Shown here one piece after another: positions 12,131 through 19,967 of a DNA stretch of 23,234 bases. The stretch is taken from IMG/VR virus record IMGVR_UViG_3300028794_000019, positions 1-23,234 of that record. One strand, written 5' to 3'. The translations under genes were made by a program, and so were the position numbers. The DNA comes from a virus. The notes below the pieces were generated by a model. The model saw only the letters and a program-made list of their open reading frames with translations. It did no database searches and was not told the origin of the DNA. Position 1 is the stretch's first letter, and each line of letters begins with the position of its first letter.

Positions 12131-14454
12131 TAGACGTTCCTCCAAATCAAAACGATTATACCGTTGCCGCCGGTTCCGCCGACACCCACACCGCTACCAC
12201 GGCCGCCACCACCCGCGCCACCGCCGAAAGCACCGCCCGCGCCACCATTCGCCGAGCCGCCACCGCCCGCGCCACCGCCGCCTGGTCCGGCCGCAGTGAT
12301 AGGAGCAATCGTTTGCGTCCAAATCTGCTCACCGGCGCCACCGGGTCCACCTTCTATACCGTTACCGCCGCCGAACCCACCGCCACCCTCATCACCGCTC
12401 GGCGTGCTGCTGTTGCCTCCACCGAAATTGAAACGGTTATTGCCGCCGGGTTGCGTACCAGTGTCGCCGCCATCAAAGCCGCCATCAGCCCCACCACCGC
12501 CGCCACCTTCGCCGCCGCCGCCATTTGTTCCACGTGATCCCTCAGCCCCATCGCCATTTGGCCCGGCGGCTCCCCCACCGCCGCCGCCGCCATTGCGCGA
12601 GCCGCCGTTGCCGCCGTCACCCGCGTCGCCGCCGGAATGCTTAGTGGTGCCGATACCAGATGCAGACGCACCGCCAGCGCCGCCATCCGTTACCGCGCCC
12701 GTAGTGCCTCCCTTGGCCCCTACGCTGGACGCGGCGAGGCTGGCGCCATTGAACCAGGTGTCAGTACCGTTGACGCCGGCCGCACCACCTACACCCACAT
12801 GATAGGTGAGCATCGCGCCCGGTGTGAGCACCTTGTTGACTATGGCCGAGTACGCACCTGCACCGCCGCCGCCGGCCGCCAAAACCGCGAATATAGGCGT
12901 ACCGCCGCCGCCGCCGCCGCCGATCGTGTGAATGGAATTATCGGCGTCGTTCCATGTCGCGGGAACTTCAAACGTTGTGCCGCTCAACAGGAACACCACG
13001 TTCACCAGCGCCGGCAAGTCGCCGCTCGCAAGCATCTCTTCCGCTTCGACCTCGATGCGGTCACTGTAGATTGCAATCTGCGTGACCTGGATCAACGCAG
13101 GAATGGCCTCGCCGAGCGCGTTTTGGCTTGCCCACCACCTTAGCGTATATCCCGTCACCAGGCTGATGAGTTCGCTCGGCGCAACTGAAAACTTGAAGTT
13201 CCGCGGCGGATCTTGGAAGCGGGAAAGCTGGATAGCATTTAGCCGCTCGGCCGCGTTCTCGGTCTCGATCCATGTTCCATCGATCTTGACGATTTGCGAT
13301 GAGCCGTATTCGTCTTCCTTCTCCAGGTTGACGCTCGCGAGCGCGGCGCGGAAGTTGTCTTCCTTGGCCCCCAGGTTAGTAGGGTCACGCGTCCCGTAAT
13401 ATGTCCAAATCTGAGAGATACGCGTCGCCGGTTGCTCCTTCACGCGCATCGATCCGGCGATAATGTTGTCCTCATCGAACGTCGCGGTATCCGTGGAGAT
13501 CTCGCGCAGGACGGCCAAGCCGATCTTAAGCGCGCGATCGTCCCACCACACCGCAAGCGCGGCTTGCTCGATCATCTCGGCCACCAGCTGGTTGACGCTC
13601 GTTGGCTCCGTGATCGTCCGTGCGTAGATCACGCCGAGGTTTGCCGACGTCTCGGCCTGCCATGTAGCGAGATCGATGTAAGACGGATCCACGCCGGCGT
13701 AACTGGTCAAAAGATCGTAGATGATATCGGCCGCATCATCGCCCGTATAGCGCAACACCAATTGGGCGCGGTCGCCAGCATCATGCGCCGAGGCGATCGA
13801 CCCGAGTTGACCGCGCACGATGGTCAGCACATCGCCCGCGCGCGTGAAGCTGACCACCTCCCGACCGCCAAGCGACACATGACCAGATGCAGGATATTCC
13901 GCATTACCAATCCCCGACGGTGAGAGCGTTGCCGTGGTCGTGCTGATGTTGATGGAACCGGCGAGCGATCCGTTCGACAGCGCGGGCGCCTGGGCGCGAT
14001 CATCGTCAAGGAACTTGAGGATGTCCTTGCCCTCGATCACATAGGCGCCGCTGTTCGGATCTGGTCCGGCGCTCGCATCGATCAGGTAATGACGAATATC
14101 CATGTCGGCCAGCGCTTGGCCAACCGAGCCGCGAATGATCCGCATCGGGCAACCGCGCAACGTGGTCCCATACCGCCCGCGCCATTTCCCCCAAAACGTT
14201 CCTTGGCTGTACGGCTCGCCGTCGAAGATGTGACGATGATCCATGAACGTCACAGAGATCTTTGCCCGCTGGCCCAGGTCTTTACCGAGCGAGACGAGCA
14301 TGGGCGTGAAGCTCACGGACGAGATAGACGGAATGCAATCAATCTCTGGTGGCAAGTAATCCGTTGGCAACGCAAAGCGGAATGTGCTCGTGGGCTGTGG
14401 GCTAGCAATTGCGAACGATGGCACATCGATCTCGACATAGGTAAGCGCGAACAT
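12130..14454 (-). CDS. Tail hub/host-specificity protein with glycine-rich adhesin domain
   Basis: A 774-aa protein. ATG 14454 overlaps the previous stop as TAATG; an upstream in-frame start at 14538 would read into that gene. Residues ~1-490 look like a baseplate/hub tail protein of lambda-like siphophages (e.g. GKWRGRYGTTLRGCPMRIIR, WWDDRALKIGLAVLREIS). Residues ~490-774 switch to a Gly-dominated region beginning TTFEVPATWN ... HTIGGGGGGG and ending GGTGGNGIIVLIWRNV. This is the pattern of phage glycine-rich domains, where polyglycine helices form a receptor-binding tip. Fusion of hub and Gly-rich tip in one chain is notable. The - strand partner downstream is the fibre, so two host-recognition proteins lie side by side. 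Confidence 0.8.
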   Translation of the reverse strand: MFALTYVEIDVPSFAIASPQPTSTFRFALPTDYLPPEIDCIPSISSVSFTPMLVSLGKDLGQRAKISVTFMDHRHIFDGEPYSQGTFWGKWRGRYGTTLRGCPMRIIRGSVGQALADMDIRHYLIDASAGPDPNSGAYVIEGKDILKFLDDDRAQAPALSNGSLAGSINISTTTATLSPSGIGNAEYPASGHVSLGGREVVSFTRAGDVLTIVRGQLGSIASAHDAGDRAQLVLRYTGDDAADIIYDLLTSYAGVDPSYIDLATWQAETSANLGVIYARTITEPTSVNQLVAEMIEQAALAVWWDDRALKIGLAVLREISTDTATFDEDNIIAGSMRVKEQPATRISQIWTYYGTRDPTNLGAKEDNFRAALASVNLEKEDEYGSSQIVKIDGTWIETENAAERLNAIQLSRFQDPPRNFKFSVAPSELISLVTGYTLRWWASQNALGEAIPALIQVTQIAIYSDRIEVEAEEMLASGDLPALVNVVFLLSGTTFEVPATWNDADNSIHTIGGGGGGGTPIFAVLAAGGGGAGAYSAIVNKVLTPGAMLTYHVGVGGAAGVNGTDTWFNGASLAASSVGAKGGTTGAVTDGGAGGASASGIGTTKHSGGDAGDGGNGGSRNGGGGGGGAAGPNGDGAEGSRGTNGGGGEGGGGGGADGGFDGGDTGTQPGGNNRFNFGGGNSSTPSGDEGGGGFGGGNGIEGGPGGAGEQIWTQTIAPITAAGPGGGGAGGGGSANGGAGGAFGGGAGGGGRGSGVGVGGTGGNGIIVLIWRNV
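12140..12925. repeat. Low-complexity GCC/ACC triplet region
   Basis: This segment encodes the glycine-rich domain on the - strand and so reads as dense GCC, ACC and CCG triplets on the + strand, with local runs such as consecutive CCG units near 12901-12921. Imperfect triplet repetition makes slippage and length change between related phages likely. Confidence 0.8.
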
Positions 14455-15293
14455 TAAATGACGCCTTCCATCTGGAAATCGATTTGCATCATACCATTGT
14501 TGCGCTGGTTCTTGGGTATCGCATCTTGCGACAACCAAGCGTAGCCGATCTCATTGGGATAACTACTCGGCCGCCATGCAAAGAAAAATGGGATTTCCTC
14601 GGCCGCCAGAACGAACGGCGCCATATATGTCCGGTACCAGTCCGGCGTTAGGTTTTGCAACGAGACTTGCGTGCCCACCTTGCGGCCGAGCACGATCCTG
14701 CCGAGGAAGTTTCCGCTCACGCTACGGTTGGATACCGGCATGATAGCGCGGCCCATGGTAATGGGCGTGTGGCCAACATACATGCGGCGCTGGAGAACCA
14801 GGAGTTCACCGGCGTAGAGCACGGCCGCAGTCGGCGCCGCGCTACCGGGTTGCAGGCGAAGCCGGACGGCCGCGTAGGCGAGCTTGGGAAACCGGAACAG
14901 CGCAGGACCATCGCTCGGCAGGATCACCGGCGCAATCAGTTCCTCCCAACTATCAGGGCTTGCATCAATATCGAGAAACTCGACGCTAACCGCAATCTGC
15001 GCCGTAAAGAAATTATGTCGCGCAAATGCAACATAGTCGATAGCTTCCACATCATTGTTTGTTATCGTCAAATATTCATCGTCTTCCGGCGAAGATACCA
15101 GCCCCTTCCAACGAAGATGTGTTGCCGGATTAGTGAGATTGATTACCGGAAAATCTGGATCTTCCGTTGTCGATGTAAGGTTCGCAGGCACAACGATGTT
15201 ATCATAACCGATCAATGGATTATCGGCCGTGATAATACCGCCACCCGAGATGACATCGGATATTACAACACTGGACGAGATGACAATGCTCAT
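14454..15293 (-). CDS. Distal tail/baseplate structural protein
   Basis: A 279-aa protein starting in an ATGA overlap with the tape-measure stop. The N-terminal half (NLTNPATHLRWKGL ... DYVAFARHNFFTAQIAVSVE) resembles the beta-sandwich start of siphophage tail-tip proteins ('NL.NP.....W... I.. .HN.'). The C-terminal half carries GRIVLGRKVG, WYRTYMAPFV, PFFFAWRPSSYPNEIGYAW and ends in an MQIDFQMEG strand, a pattern seen in phage proteins after the tape measure. It likely forms part of the tail tip connecting tube to hub. The family is inferred from position and pattern. Its first ~100 codons are A/T-richer than the rest. Confidence 0.65.
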   Translation of the reverse strand: MSIVISSSVVISDVISGGGIITADNPLIGYDNIVVPANLTSTTEDPDFPVINLTNPATHLRWKGLVSSPEDDEYLTITNNDVEAIDYVAFARHNFFTAQIAVSVEFLDIDASPDSWEELIAPVILPSDGPALFRFPKLAYAAVRLRLQPGSAAPTAAVLYAGELLVLQRRMYVGHTPITMGRAIMPVSNRSVSGNFLGRIVLGRKVGTQVSLQNLTPDWYRTYMAPFVLAAEEIPFFFAWRPSSYPNEIGYAWLSQDAIPKNQRNNGMMQIDFQMEGVI

Positions 15294-17032
15294 TTGATTA
15301 ACACCTGTCCGCCGTCTTTCTGATATGCAATCAATACATTAGCCAGTTCACGAACCTGACCGCCGCTATACTTGTCGCTGTCATTGATACCTTGGATCGT
15401 GAGCAGTTGTGGCGAGTTGCCCGCACCGCCGCCACTGTTGGCCGAGGCACCGCTTGACGAACTTCCGCCGCCACCCGAGGACGACTTAGACGTACTGCGG
15501 ATATTGGCCACCTGGGCGAGGCCGGCCGCGACCACGGCCGCCGCAGCCGCATAGTTGAATGGAGGCGGGTAAGCGGCGAGTGCCTTGGTGGCTCCCTCGA
15601 ATGTGTTGATCAGCGCCGAGGCAATGGCCACGCCCTTAGAGTGGTCGAACACCTTCTCCAGATTGCCAGCAATGTTCGATGCCATGCTCGCATAGGCGCC
15701 GACAGCAACGAGCGTCGCTTTCTGCATCGCTCGACCATAGGTATCCGCATCGATCGCGCCAGCCTGCAACAAACGATTGAGCTTTTCTTGCTGCGTAATC
15801 ATCAGTTCTTCCGGCGTGGAGATGTCCTGAATGATCTTCAAGCCCTCACGCCGCAAGGTATTGTAGCGGTCCAACTCCTGGTTCATCTGGCGTTGCGCGT
15901 CGCGCTCGGCCGCGAGGCGCTTTGCCTTCTCGTCATCCGTTTCTTTGATGTCGGGGAGCTTGTCTGTCGGCGGCGCCGCGTTCGGCCCCATCGCGCCGCT
16001 TGTCGTGCGGTCAAGCTCACCTTGCGCGATGGCGAGTTGCTGATTGATCGCGTCGAGTTGCCCCTGTCGCGTCTTAACGATGTTTTCCAGGCCCACGGCG
16101 CCCGGTTGCTTGGCGAGCCGTTCCTGTGCATCGGATAGGGCGTTCGTGGCGTCAGCGGCTTTCGTGGTCAGGCTCTCGACGGCTTGGGCGGCCGTGGTGG
16201 TGAACGCGCTTTTGATCGCCTCGCTGATGCCCTGGATTGAGACGATCACCACCCGCGCCACATCGACAAGGCCGAGCAGCAATGGCGTGACCAGGATCAC
16301 CGCGTTTTTGAGCGTGACGCCAAACGCTTCCGAGCTTTCATCCACGGCAACCGTGAGCAGGCGGATTGCCTCGGCGAAGTCGGTTCCAACTTTGACGGAA
16401 GCGCCAGACATCACCAGACCAAGGCCGGCGGCCTCGGCTGACATCTTGGTAATGCCCGCACTGCCGTTCGACAACAAGCGGGTAAGCTGTTCTGTATTTG
16501 CACCGAACGCCGCGTTTGCCAACTCGCTGCGCTTGGCCTCAGTTGTCAATTCATTGTAATGATCGGCCAGCAACTTGAGCGCTGCTACAACGTCGGTTGT
16601 GCTGCGAAGTGTCGTTAGAAACGCCGCATCGTTTTCTTTCAGCTTATCAACAAGTTCGCCGCTTCCATCATGCGCTTCCTTGAGGCGATCTTTGAACGTC
16701 TTCAACGTCTCGTTAAATGCCTCATGATCGAGCCCGGCTTGACGTGCGACGTGGCCGAGTTCTTGCAACTGCGTCGAGGTCACGCCGATATCGTCGGCCG
16801 TTTTGGCTAGGTCGTGCAAGCTGTCGGCGACCTTCACGATACCGGCGATTGTGAAGCCTGCGCCGATTGCGGCTATCCCACCCTTCAGCGCCGTGCCGAT
16901 CAGGCCGCCCACATTGGTCGCAGTGGCCGCAAGCGACTTGATGGTGTCCTCGGCCTTGCCCACGCCCTTGACGAAGTCGGCCGCATCGAAGCCGAGCCGA
17001 ACGCGCAACGCACCAATTTCGCTTTCAGCCAT
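15290..17032 (-). CDS. Tail tape-measure protein
   Basis: A 580-aa protein that sets tail length and is threaded through the tube. The N-terminus (GALRVRLGFDAADFVKGVGK) is typical of tape-measure starts. Long Ala-rich helices follow, with hydrophobic segments (GGLIGTALKGGIAAIGAGFT; TLKNAVILVTPLLLGLVDVA), a coiled coil around residues 290-430 and a Ser/Gly-rich linker (SSSGGGGSSSSGASANSGGG) near the C-terminus. The segment KVFDHSKGVAIASALINTFE ... followed by an Ala-rich stretch is common near tape-measure C-termini. It is short for the family, implying a short tail. Its ATG overlaps the frameshifted chaperone extension. Confidence 0.88.
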   Translation of the reverse strand: MAESEIGALRVRLGFDAADFVKGVGKAEDTIKSLAATATNVGGLIGTALKGGIAAIGAGFTIAGIVKVADSLHDLAKTADDIGVTSTQLQELGHVARQAGLDHEAFNETLKTFKDRLKEAHDGSGELVDKLKENDAAFLTTLRSTTDVVAALKLLADHYNELTTEAKRSELANAAFGANTEQLTRLLSNGSAGITKMSAEAAGLGLVMSGASVKVGTDFAEAIRLLTVAVDESSEAFGVTLKNAVILVTPLLLGLVDVARVVIVSIQGISEAIKSAFTTTAAQAVESLTTKAADATNALSDAQERLAKQPGAVGLENIVKTRQGQLDAINQQLAIAQGELDRTTSGAMGPNAAPPTDKLPDIKETDDEKAKRLAAERDAQRQMNQELDRYNTLRREGLKIIQDISTPEELMITQQEKLNRLLQAGAIDADTYGRAMQKATLVAVGAYASMASNIAGNLEKVFDHSKGVAIASALINTFEGATKALAAYPPPFNYAAAAAVVAAGLAQVANIRSTSKSSSGGGGSSSSGASANSGGGAGNSPQLLTIQGINDSDKYSGGQVRELANVLIAYQKDGGQVLIK

Positions 17033-17243
17033 CGCCGTATGCCTCGTAATAAATGTCCGCTACGTCATCCTCGGACATGCCGCCGCAGTATTCTGGCGAG
17101 GGTTTCAGATGATCAAGCCACCACCATATTTCTATAGGCTGCATTGACCAGAAATCCGAACGGATTACGCGGCTTGTGCAGACTAGCGCTTGGTATGCGC
17201 CCCTGACTGTTTTTCCTTGGTGCGCCCGCGAGGCGCGCGGGCG
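17025..17243 (-). CDS. Tail assembly chaperone gpT-like extension (-1 frameshift)
   Basis: A 72-codon frame with no clear start of its own, lying -1 relative to the gpG-like gene and open from the GGGAAAC heptamer to a TGA that overlaps the tape-measure start by 8 bases. It encodes SDFWSMQPIEIWWWLDHLKP and, near its end, GGMSEDDVADIYYEAYGDG. Trp-rich 'FW.M...E.WWW' followed by 'MSEDDVADIY' is the kind of short signature seen in gpT-like tail chaperone domains. With residues 1-116 of the upstream product it would give a 188-aa fusion. Such G/GT pairs bind the tape measure and recruit tail tube subunits. Without frameshifting this stretch would be an unexplained 150-base gap. Confidence 0.75.
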   Translation of the reverse strand, partial: RPRASRAHQGKTVRGAYQALVCTSRVIRSDFWSMQPIEIWWWLDHLKPSPEYCGGMSEDDVADIYYEAYGDG

Positions 17244-17590
17244 TTTCCCCTTGCTGGTGCCTCGACAACATCGGCCGCAGCCGCGAACACGGAAGGCGGT
17301 ATCATCATCACGAGCAGCGTCTCGACGGCCCGGCGGATCTGTGATGACAGGTCACCGGCGAACATGCCGGCGTAAACCTCATCATCGCTCACGCTCGCGC
17401 CAGCGTAGCGAAGGATATCCCCATACGTGCGCGACAACGTAGTAAGCGAAAGCTTTTTACTGTTTACCGCGTCAGCAAGATCTTGAAACGTGAAGTATTC
17501 TTCAATGATGGCGATAGCACCAAGGATGCGATTTGGCGGGATGGTGTAAGTCTGATCTCCCCAATCTAACTCGACTTGTTTAAATATCAC
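17183..17590 (-). CDS. Tail assembly chaperone gpG-like
   Basis: A 135-aa protein starting at GTG 17590 in a GTGA overlap with the gp10-type gene and preceded by AGGAA. The N-terminus (MIFKQVELDWGDQTYTIPPN) and helical middle (LADAVNSKKLSLTTLSRTYG) match small tail chaperones located between the tail tube and tape measure. The C-terminal ~20 residues after codon 116 are basic and Pro/Arg-rich (ARAPRGRTKEKQSGAHTKR), which fits an in-frame product that ends just after a frameshift site. It likely works with its longer frameshifted form during tail assembly. Confidence 0.75.
   Translation of the reverse strand: MIFKQVELDWGDQTYTIPPNRILGAIAIIEEYFTFQDLADAVNSKKLSLTTLSRTYGDILRYAGASVSDDEVYAGMFAGDLSSQIRRAVETLLVMMIPPSVFAAAADVVEAPARGNARAPRGRTKEKQSGAHTKR
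17223..17249 (-). promoter_or_regulatory. Programmed -1 frameshift signal
   Basis: On the - strand the heptamer GGGAAAC (17249-17243) sits in the zero frame as G-GGA-AAC, codons 115-116, an exact X-XXY-YYZ slippery site close to lambda's GGGAAAG. It runs directly into CGCCCGCG (17243-17236), which pairs perfectly with CGCGGGCG (17230-17223) around a 5-base loop. The hairpin has almost no spacer from the slip site, shorter than usual, so its role as a stimulator is less certain than the heptamer. Confidence 0.75.
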
Positions 17591-17997
17591 TTTCCTATCG
17601 CTTTCTGTATTTCAGACCATAATTCATTTTTGACATCGCTAAGCAATTGATCCTTGCCCGCGTCCCATGCCGGCCGCATGAAAGGTTGGGCAGGAAGACT
17701 GGACGTGCCGAACTCTTGCAAAGTGGCTTGAGGTAGCGCACCCGCTCCGGCGTATATGTTGACGTTGTCACCCTCACCACGAGCGAGCAAGTATTGACGA
17801 CGAGATAACCTTGTCGATACTTTGATAGAACGCTTCAACTTCCCGGACCGTCGAGGGGCAAGCGACCGAGCTTTGTCGGCGATCGGCGCAAGCACCTTCC
17901 GGCCGACCCGCTGGAGCGTGCTGCGCTGCACGCCCTTTGGAAGCTCTTTGAATTTGGCGAGCAGCTCGGCAAGCCCCTCGATCCTGAGTTCGTCCAT
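17587..17997 (-). CDS. HK97 gp10-family tail/neck protein
   Basis: A 136-aa protein with the family's typical layout: N-terminal IEGLAELLAKFKELPKGVQR, basic middle with ARSLAPRRSGKLKRSIKVST, then the signature ATLQEFGTSSLPAQPFMRPA near residues 92-111. HK97 gp10-type proteins act at the head-tail joint or in tail completion. The start lies just after the tail tube stop. The gene normally comes before the tail terminator and tube; here it comes after both, which is an unusual order. Confidence 0.88.
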   Translation of the reverse strand: MDELRIEGLAELLAKFKELPKGVQRSTLQRVGRKVLAPIADKARSLAPRRSGKLKRSIKVSTRLSRRQYLLARGEGDNVNIYAGAGALPQATLQEFGTSSLPAQPFMRPAWDAGKDQLLSDVKNELWSEIQKAIGK

Positions 17998-18000
17998 GGC

Positions 18001-18417
18001 TTAGGCCGGGCTGCCAGGCGTGTAAGTGACCGTGCCGCTACTGTTGAGCGTCGCCTCAAACGTCATGGCGTCCTTATAGCTCGCGGTTTCCTTGAAGCTG
18101 GCCATGAAGAACGTACCCGTCAACGTCGCGCCATCGGGGAAGATCAGCGTCAACGCCTGCATCCGGTTTGTCGAAGACGCGCCAGCGAACCAATCGTTCT
18201 TGAGCCGCGCGTTCTTCGTCACTCCGTTGATGCTGATGTTGACCTGGTTCTCGCCCGCGATGGTGAGAAGCGTGCGCCATCCGTCATCCTCATCGCTGGT
18301 GATGTCGATCGGCTCGCCGTTGAGTTCGATACCCTTCTCGCGCACACCAGGAATTTCCACCTGTGGGCTGTCATCGCCCCACAGGAACGTAACTTGTCTG
18401 CCTGCAACTGCGACCAT
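18001..18417 (-). CDS. Major tail (tube) protein
   Basis: A 138-aa protein with a good AGGAG ribosome binding site. Motifs include NGEPIDITSDEDDGWRTLL, VNISINGVTKNARLKNDWFA and LTLIFPDGATLTGTFFMASF, which match TP901-1-type (Phage_tail_2) tube proteins, a beta-sandwich that stacks in hexamers around the tape measure. Length fits the family. Its abundance in virions would predict strong translation. Located just after the DUF3168 gene, as expected. Confidence 0.88.
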   Translation of the reverse strand: MVAVAGRQVTFLWGDDSPQVEIPGVREKGIELNGEPIDITSDEDDGWRTLLTIAGENQVNISINGVTKNARLKNDWFAGASSTNRMQALTLIFPDGATLTGTFFMASFKETASYKDAMTFEATLNSSGTVTYTPGSPA

Positions 18418-18418
18418 C

Positions 18419-18805
18419 TTAGACGCTCCTGCTCAAAACGATGAAATCCATAGAAACCCTATACTCGTACGCGGCTTGATTTGCACCACCCTCGCGCAAA
18501 TCGCGCACGACGTCGAGCGAGATGTAAGGGAAGTTCGTGTCCTCATATCCCGAGATCTGGGCACGCACCTCGCGCGCTACCGCCGTCGAGGCCGAGAAGC
18601 TGCTCGCCCAGGTGTCAATCTGGACGCGAACTTCGTCCAGCCCCACCTCGCCTTCATCAGCATACAGCGGCCCACCTGACACCTTGTTGAGCGTCACGGC
18701 AGGTAGCGCGGCGGCCTGCTCGCGCGATCCCCAATTCATGCGAGTGCCCACCAGGGCAACAAGCGGGCTGCTCGCTTGCAGCACCGCCAGCAACAGCTCT
18801 TCCAT
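18419..18805 (-). CDS. DUF3168-type tail terminator/completion protein
   Basis: A 128-aa protein starting in a TAATG overlap with the adaptor gene. The pattern VLQASSPLVALVGTRMNWGS ... LPAVTLNKVSGG ... VRVQIDTWA ... VREVRAQI and a final VSMDFIVLSR strand fits DUF3168 proteins, which form the ring at the top of the tail. Position between the adaptor and the tail tube agrees. Confidence 0.85.
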   Translation of the reverse strand: MEELLLAVLQASSPLVALVGTRMNWGSREQAAALPAVTLNKVSGGPLYADEGEVGLDEVRVQIDTWASSFSASTAVAREVRAQISGYEDTNFPYISLDVVRDLREGGANQAAYEYRVSMDFIVLSRSV

Positions 18806-19155
18806 TACGTGGTCTCCACCGCCGCGATGTCATCGCGAGCAACCGTGTCAATCTCGATCCAGCGGCGCCGTTGCTTCTGACGAACGCCGGTGATGTTGTA
18901 AGTGCGGCCGTCGAAAACGATGCGATCGAGCGGATTGAGCGTCGCGAGCGTGGGGCTATAGCGGACCGTGAAGCGCGTCGAGAGTTGCGCACCCACCTCC
19001 TGGGCGCGGAACGCCTCACCGGCGGAGACGTCGGCGCGTTGTGCCTTGCGCTGGGCTAGCGTGGTCCAAGCCTCCACGCCTTCGCCCAAGCCGTTACGCT
19101 CGATCGTGACGCGCTGCAAGGTGATAACGTCCGTGAGTATCGCCGCGCCTGTCAT
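18805..19155 (-). CDS. Head-tail adaptor (SPP1 gp16-like)
   Basis: ATG 19155 is chosen because it overlaps the preceding stop as ATGA; an in-frame start at 19233 lies inside the upstream gene. The 116-aa product contains ITLQRVTIERNGLGEGVEAW, AQRKAQRADVSAGEAFRAQE, RFTVRYSPTLATLNPLDRIV and FDGRTYNITGVRQKQRRRW. These match the beta-barrel head-closure family (Phage_H_T_join). It joins the portal/connector to the tail. It is the first recognisable structural gene after the biosynthetic cassette and is directly coupled to it. Confidence 0.85.
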   Translation of the reverse strand: MTGAAILTDVITLQRVTIERNGLGEGVEAWTTLAQRKAQRADVSAGEAFRAQEVGAQLSTRFTVRYSPTLATLNPLDRIVFDGRTYNITGVRQKQRRRWIEIDTVARDDIAAVETT

Positions 19156-19967
19156 AGCCCCACCGCCTCGGCACAAAAGCCGCTTTCCATTTCTTCCCGC
19201 GAGTATTGGCACCAGGCGAGCCGCGCCGCCCATGCCGATCGGTCGGGAAACGCTAGTCTGTCAGTTGGCACAATATCATGAGCCGCAATATCCCACACCA
19301 TGCTGCCTGGATCCATGGCCACGGTCGCGCGGCCGGCGAGCACCGCATCCACGCCGCTGTTGCTGTTGAAGGTCACCACCAGACCGGCATTGTCGAGCAC
19401 CTCGGCGAGGCTACCGCGCGCCTCCTTCATTCCGTGACACTGGCCAACCACACCTCGCGCGCCTGGGTGCGGCCGAAACCGCACGTCGTAGCCGGCGGCG
19501 ATACAGCCGGCCGCCGCCGTCCGATACCAGTTCCCAATGTTGACGTGCTTCACGCTTTGGTCGCCGAGTACCTGCCCCATGATCACCGCCGGACCGCGCC
19601 GCGTCGAGAAGTCTGCCCACGGCCACATGATGAGATCCAGCTCGGCGAACCGCTCAATGCCGACACCCGGCGGGATGACGAACCGGCCGCGACCGTTGAG
19701 CCCACCGCCAAAGCTAACGCTGGTCATGGTGAAGCGGTCGCCCAGATAGCCGCGCTCCAGAATGCACACCTCGCCGCCGGCCGCTTGCTGTTGGCCGATG
19801 GCCACCTTGTTGCGCACGCCCCACATCACAATGAGATCGGCCGGCTTGTAGCTGGTGCTGACTTCCACGCGCCAGCCGCACCGCGCCAATCCCTTGGCAA
19901 AGGATCCGCCGAAGCTGGCGTGATGCGGCAAGCTCTCGTTGGCGATGATGACCGCTCTACGCTGCAT
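19152..19967 (-). CDS. Capsule-synthesis-like glycosyltransferase
   Basis: A 271-aa protein. The C-terminal half has RFRPHPGARG (163-172) and VVTFNSNSGVDAVLAGRATV (197-216) followed by AMDPGSM. This arrangement, a 'RxHP' motif and then 'T.NS..G.DA.LAG.P', is typical of capsule polysaccharide synthesis proteins of the KpsC/KpsS type (Capsule_synth), which use a GT-B fold to move Kdo or other sugars. The N-terminal part (AVIIANESLPHHASFGGSFA ... DLIVMWGVRN) fits the other Rossmann half. It is short for the family. It overlaps the upstream gene by 11 bases and the head-tail adaptor by ATGA. It likely adds sugar to an unknown acceptor. Exact donor is unknown. Confidence 0.6.
   Translation of the reverse strand: MQRRAVIIANESLPHHASFGGSFAKGLARCGWRVEVSTSYKPADLIVMWGVRNKVAIGQQQAAGGEVCILERGYLGDRFTMTSVSFGGGLNGRGRFVIPPGVGIERFAELDLIMWPWADFSTRRGPAVIMGQVLGDQSVKHVNIGNWYRTAAAGCIAAGYDVRFRPHPGARGVVGQCHGMKEARGSLAEVLDNAGLVVTFNSNSGVDAVLAGRATVAMDPGSMVWDIAAHDIVPTDRLAFPDRSAWAARLAWCQYSREEMESGFCAEAVGL

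Noticed and set aside
12164-12802. + strand Pro/Ala-rich frame of 212 codons
   Set aside because: It is the complement of the glycine-rich domain; Gly codons read backwards give Pro and Ala. No start signal or independent motif.
17209-17220. Alternative slip site at the GGAAAAAC run further along the chaperone gene
   Set aside because: It allows a single-codon slip only and is not a proper X-XXY-YYZ heptamer in the zero frame; the GGGAAAC site upstream fits exactly.
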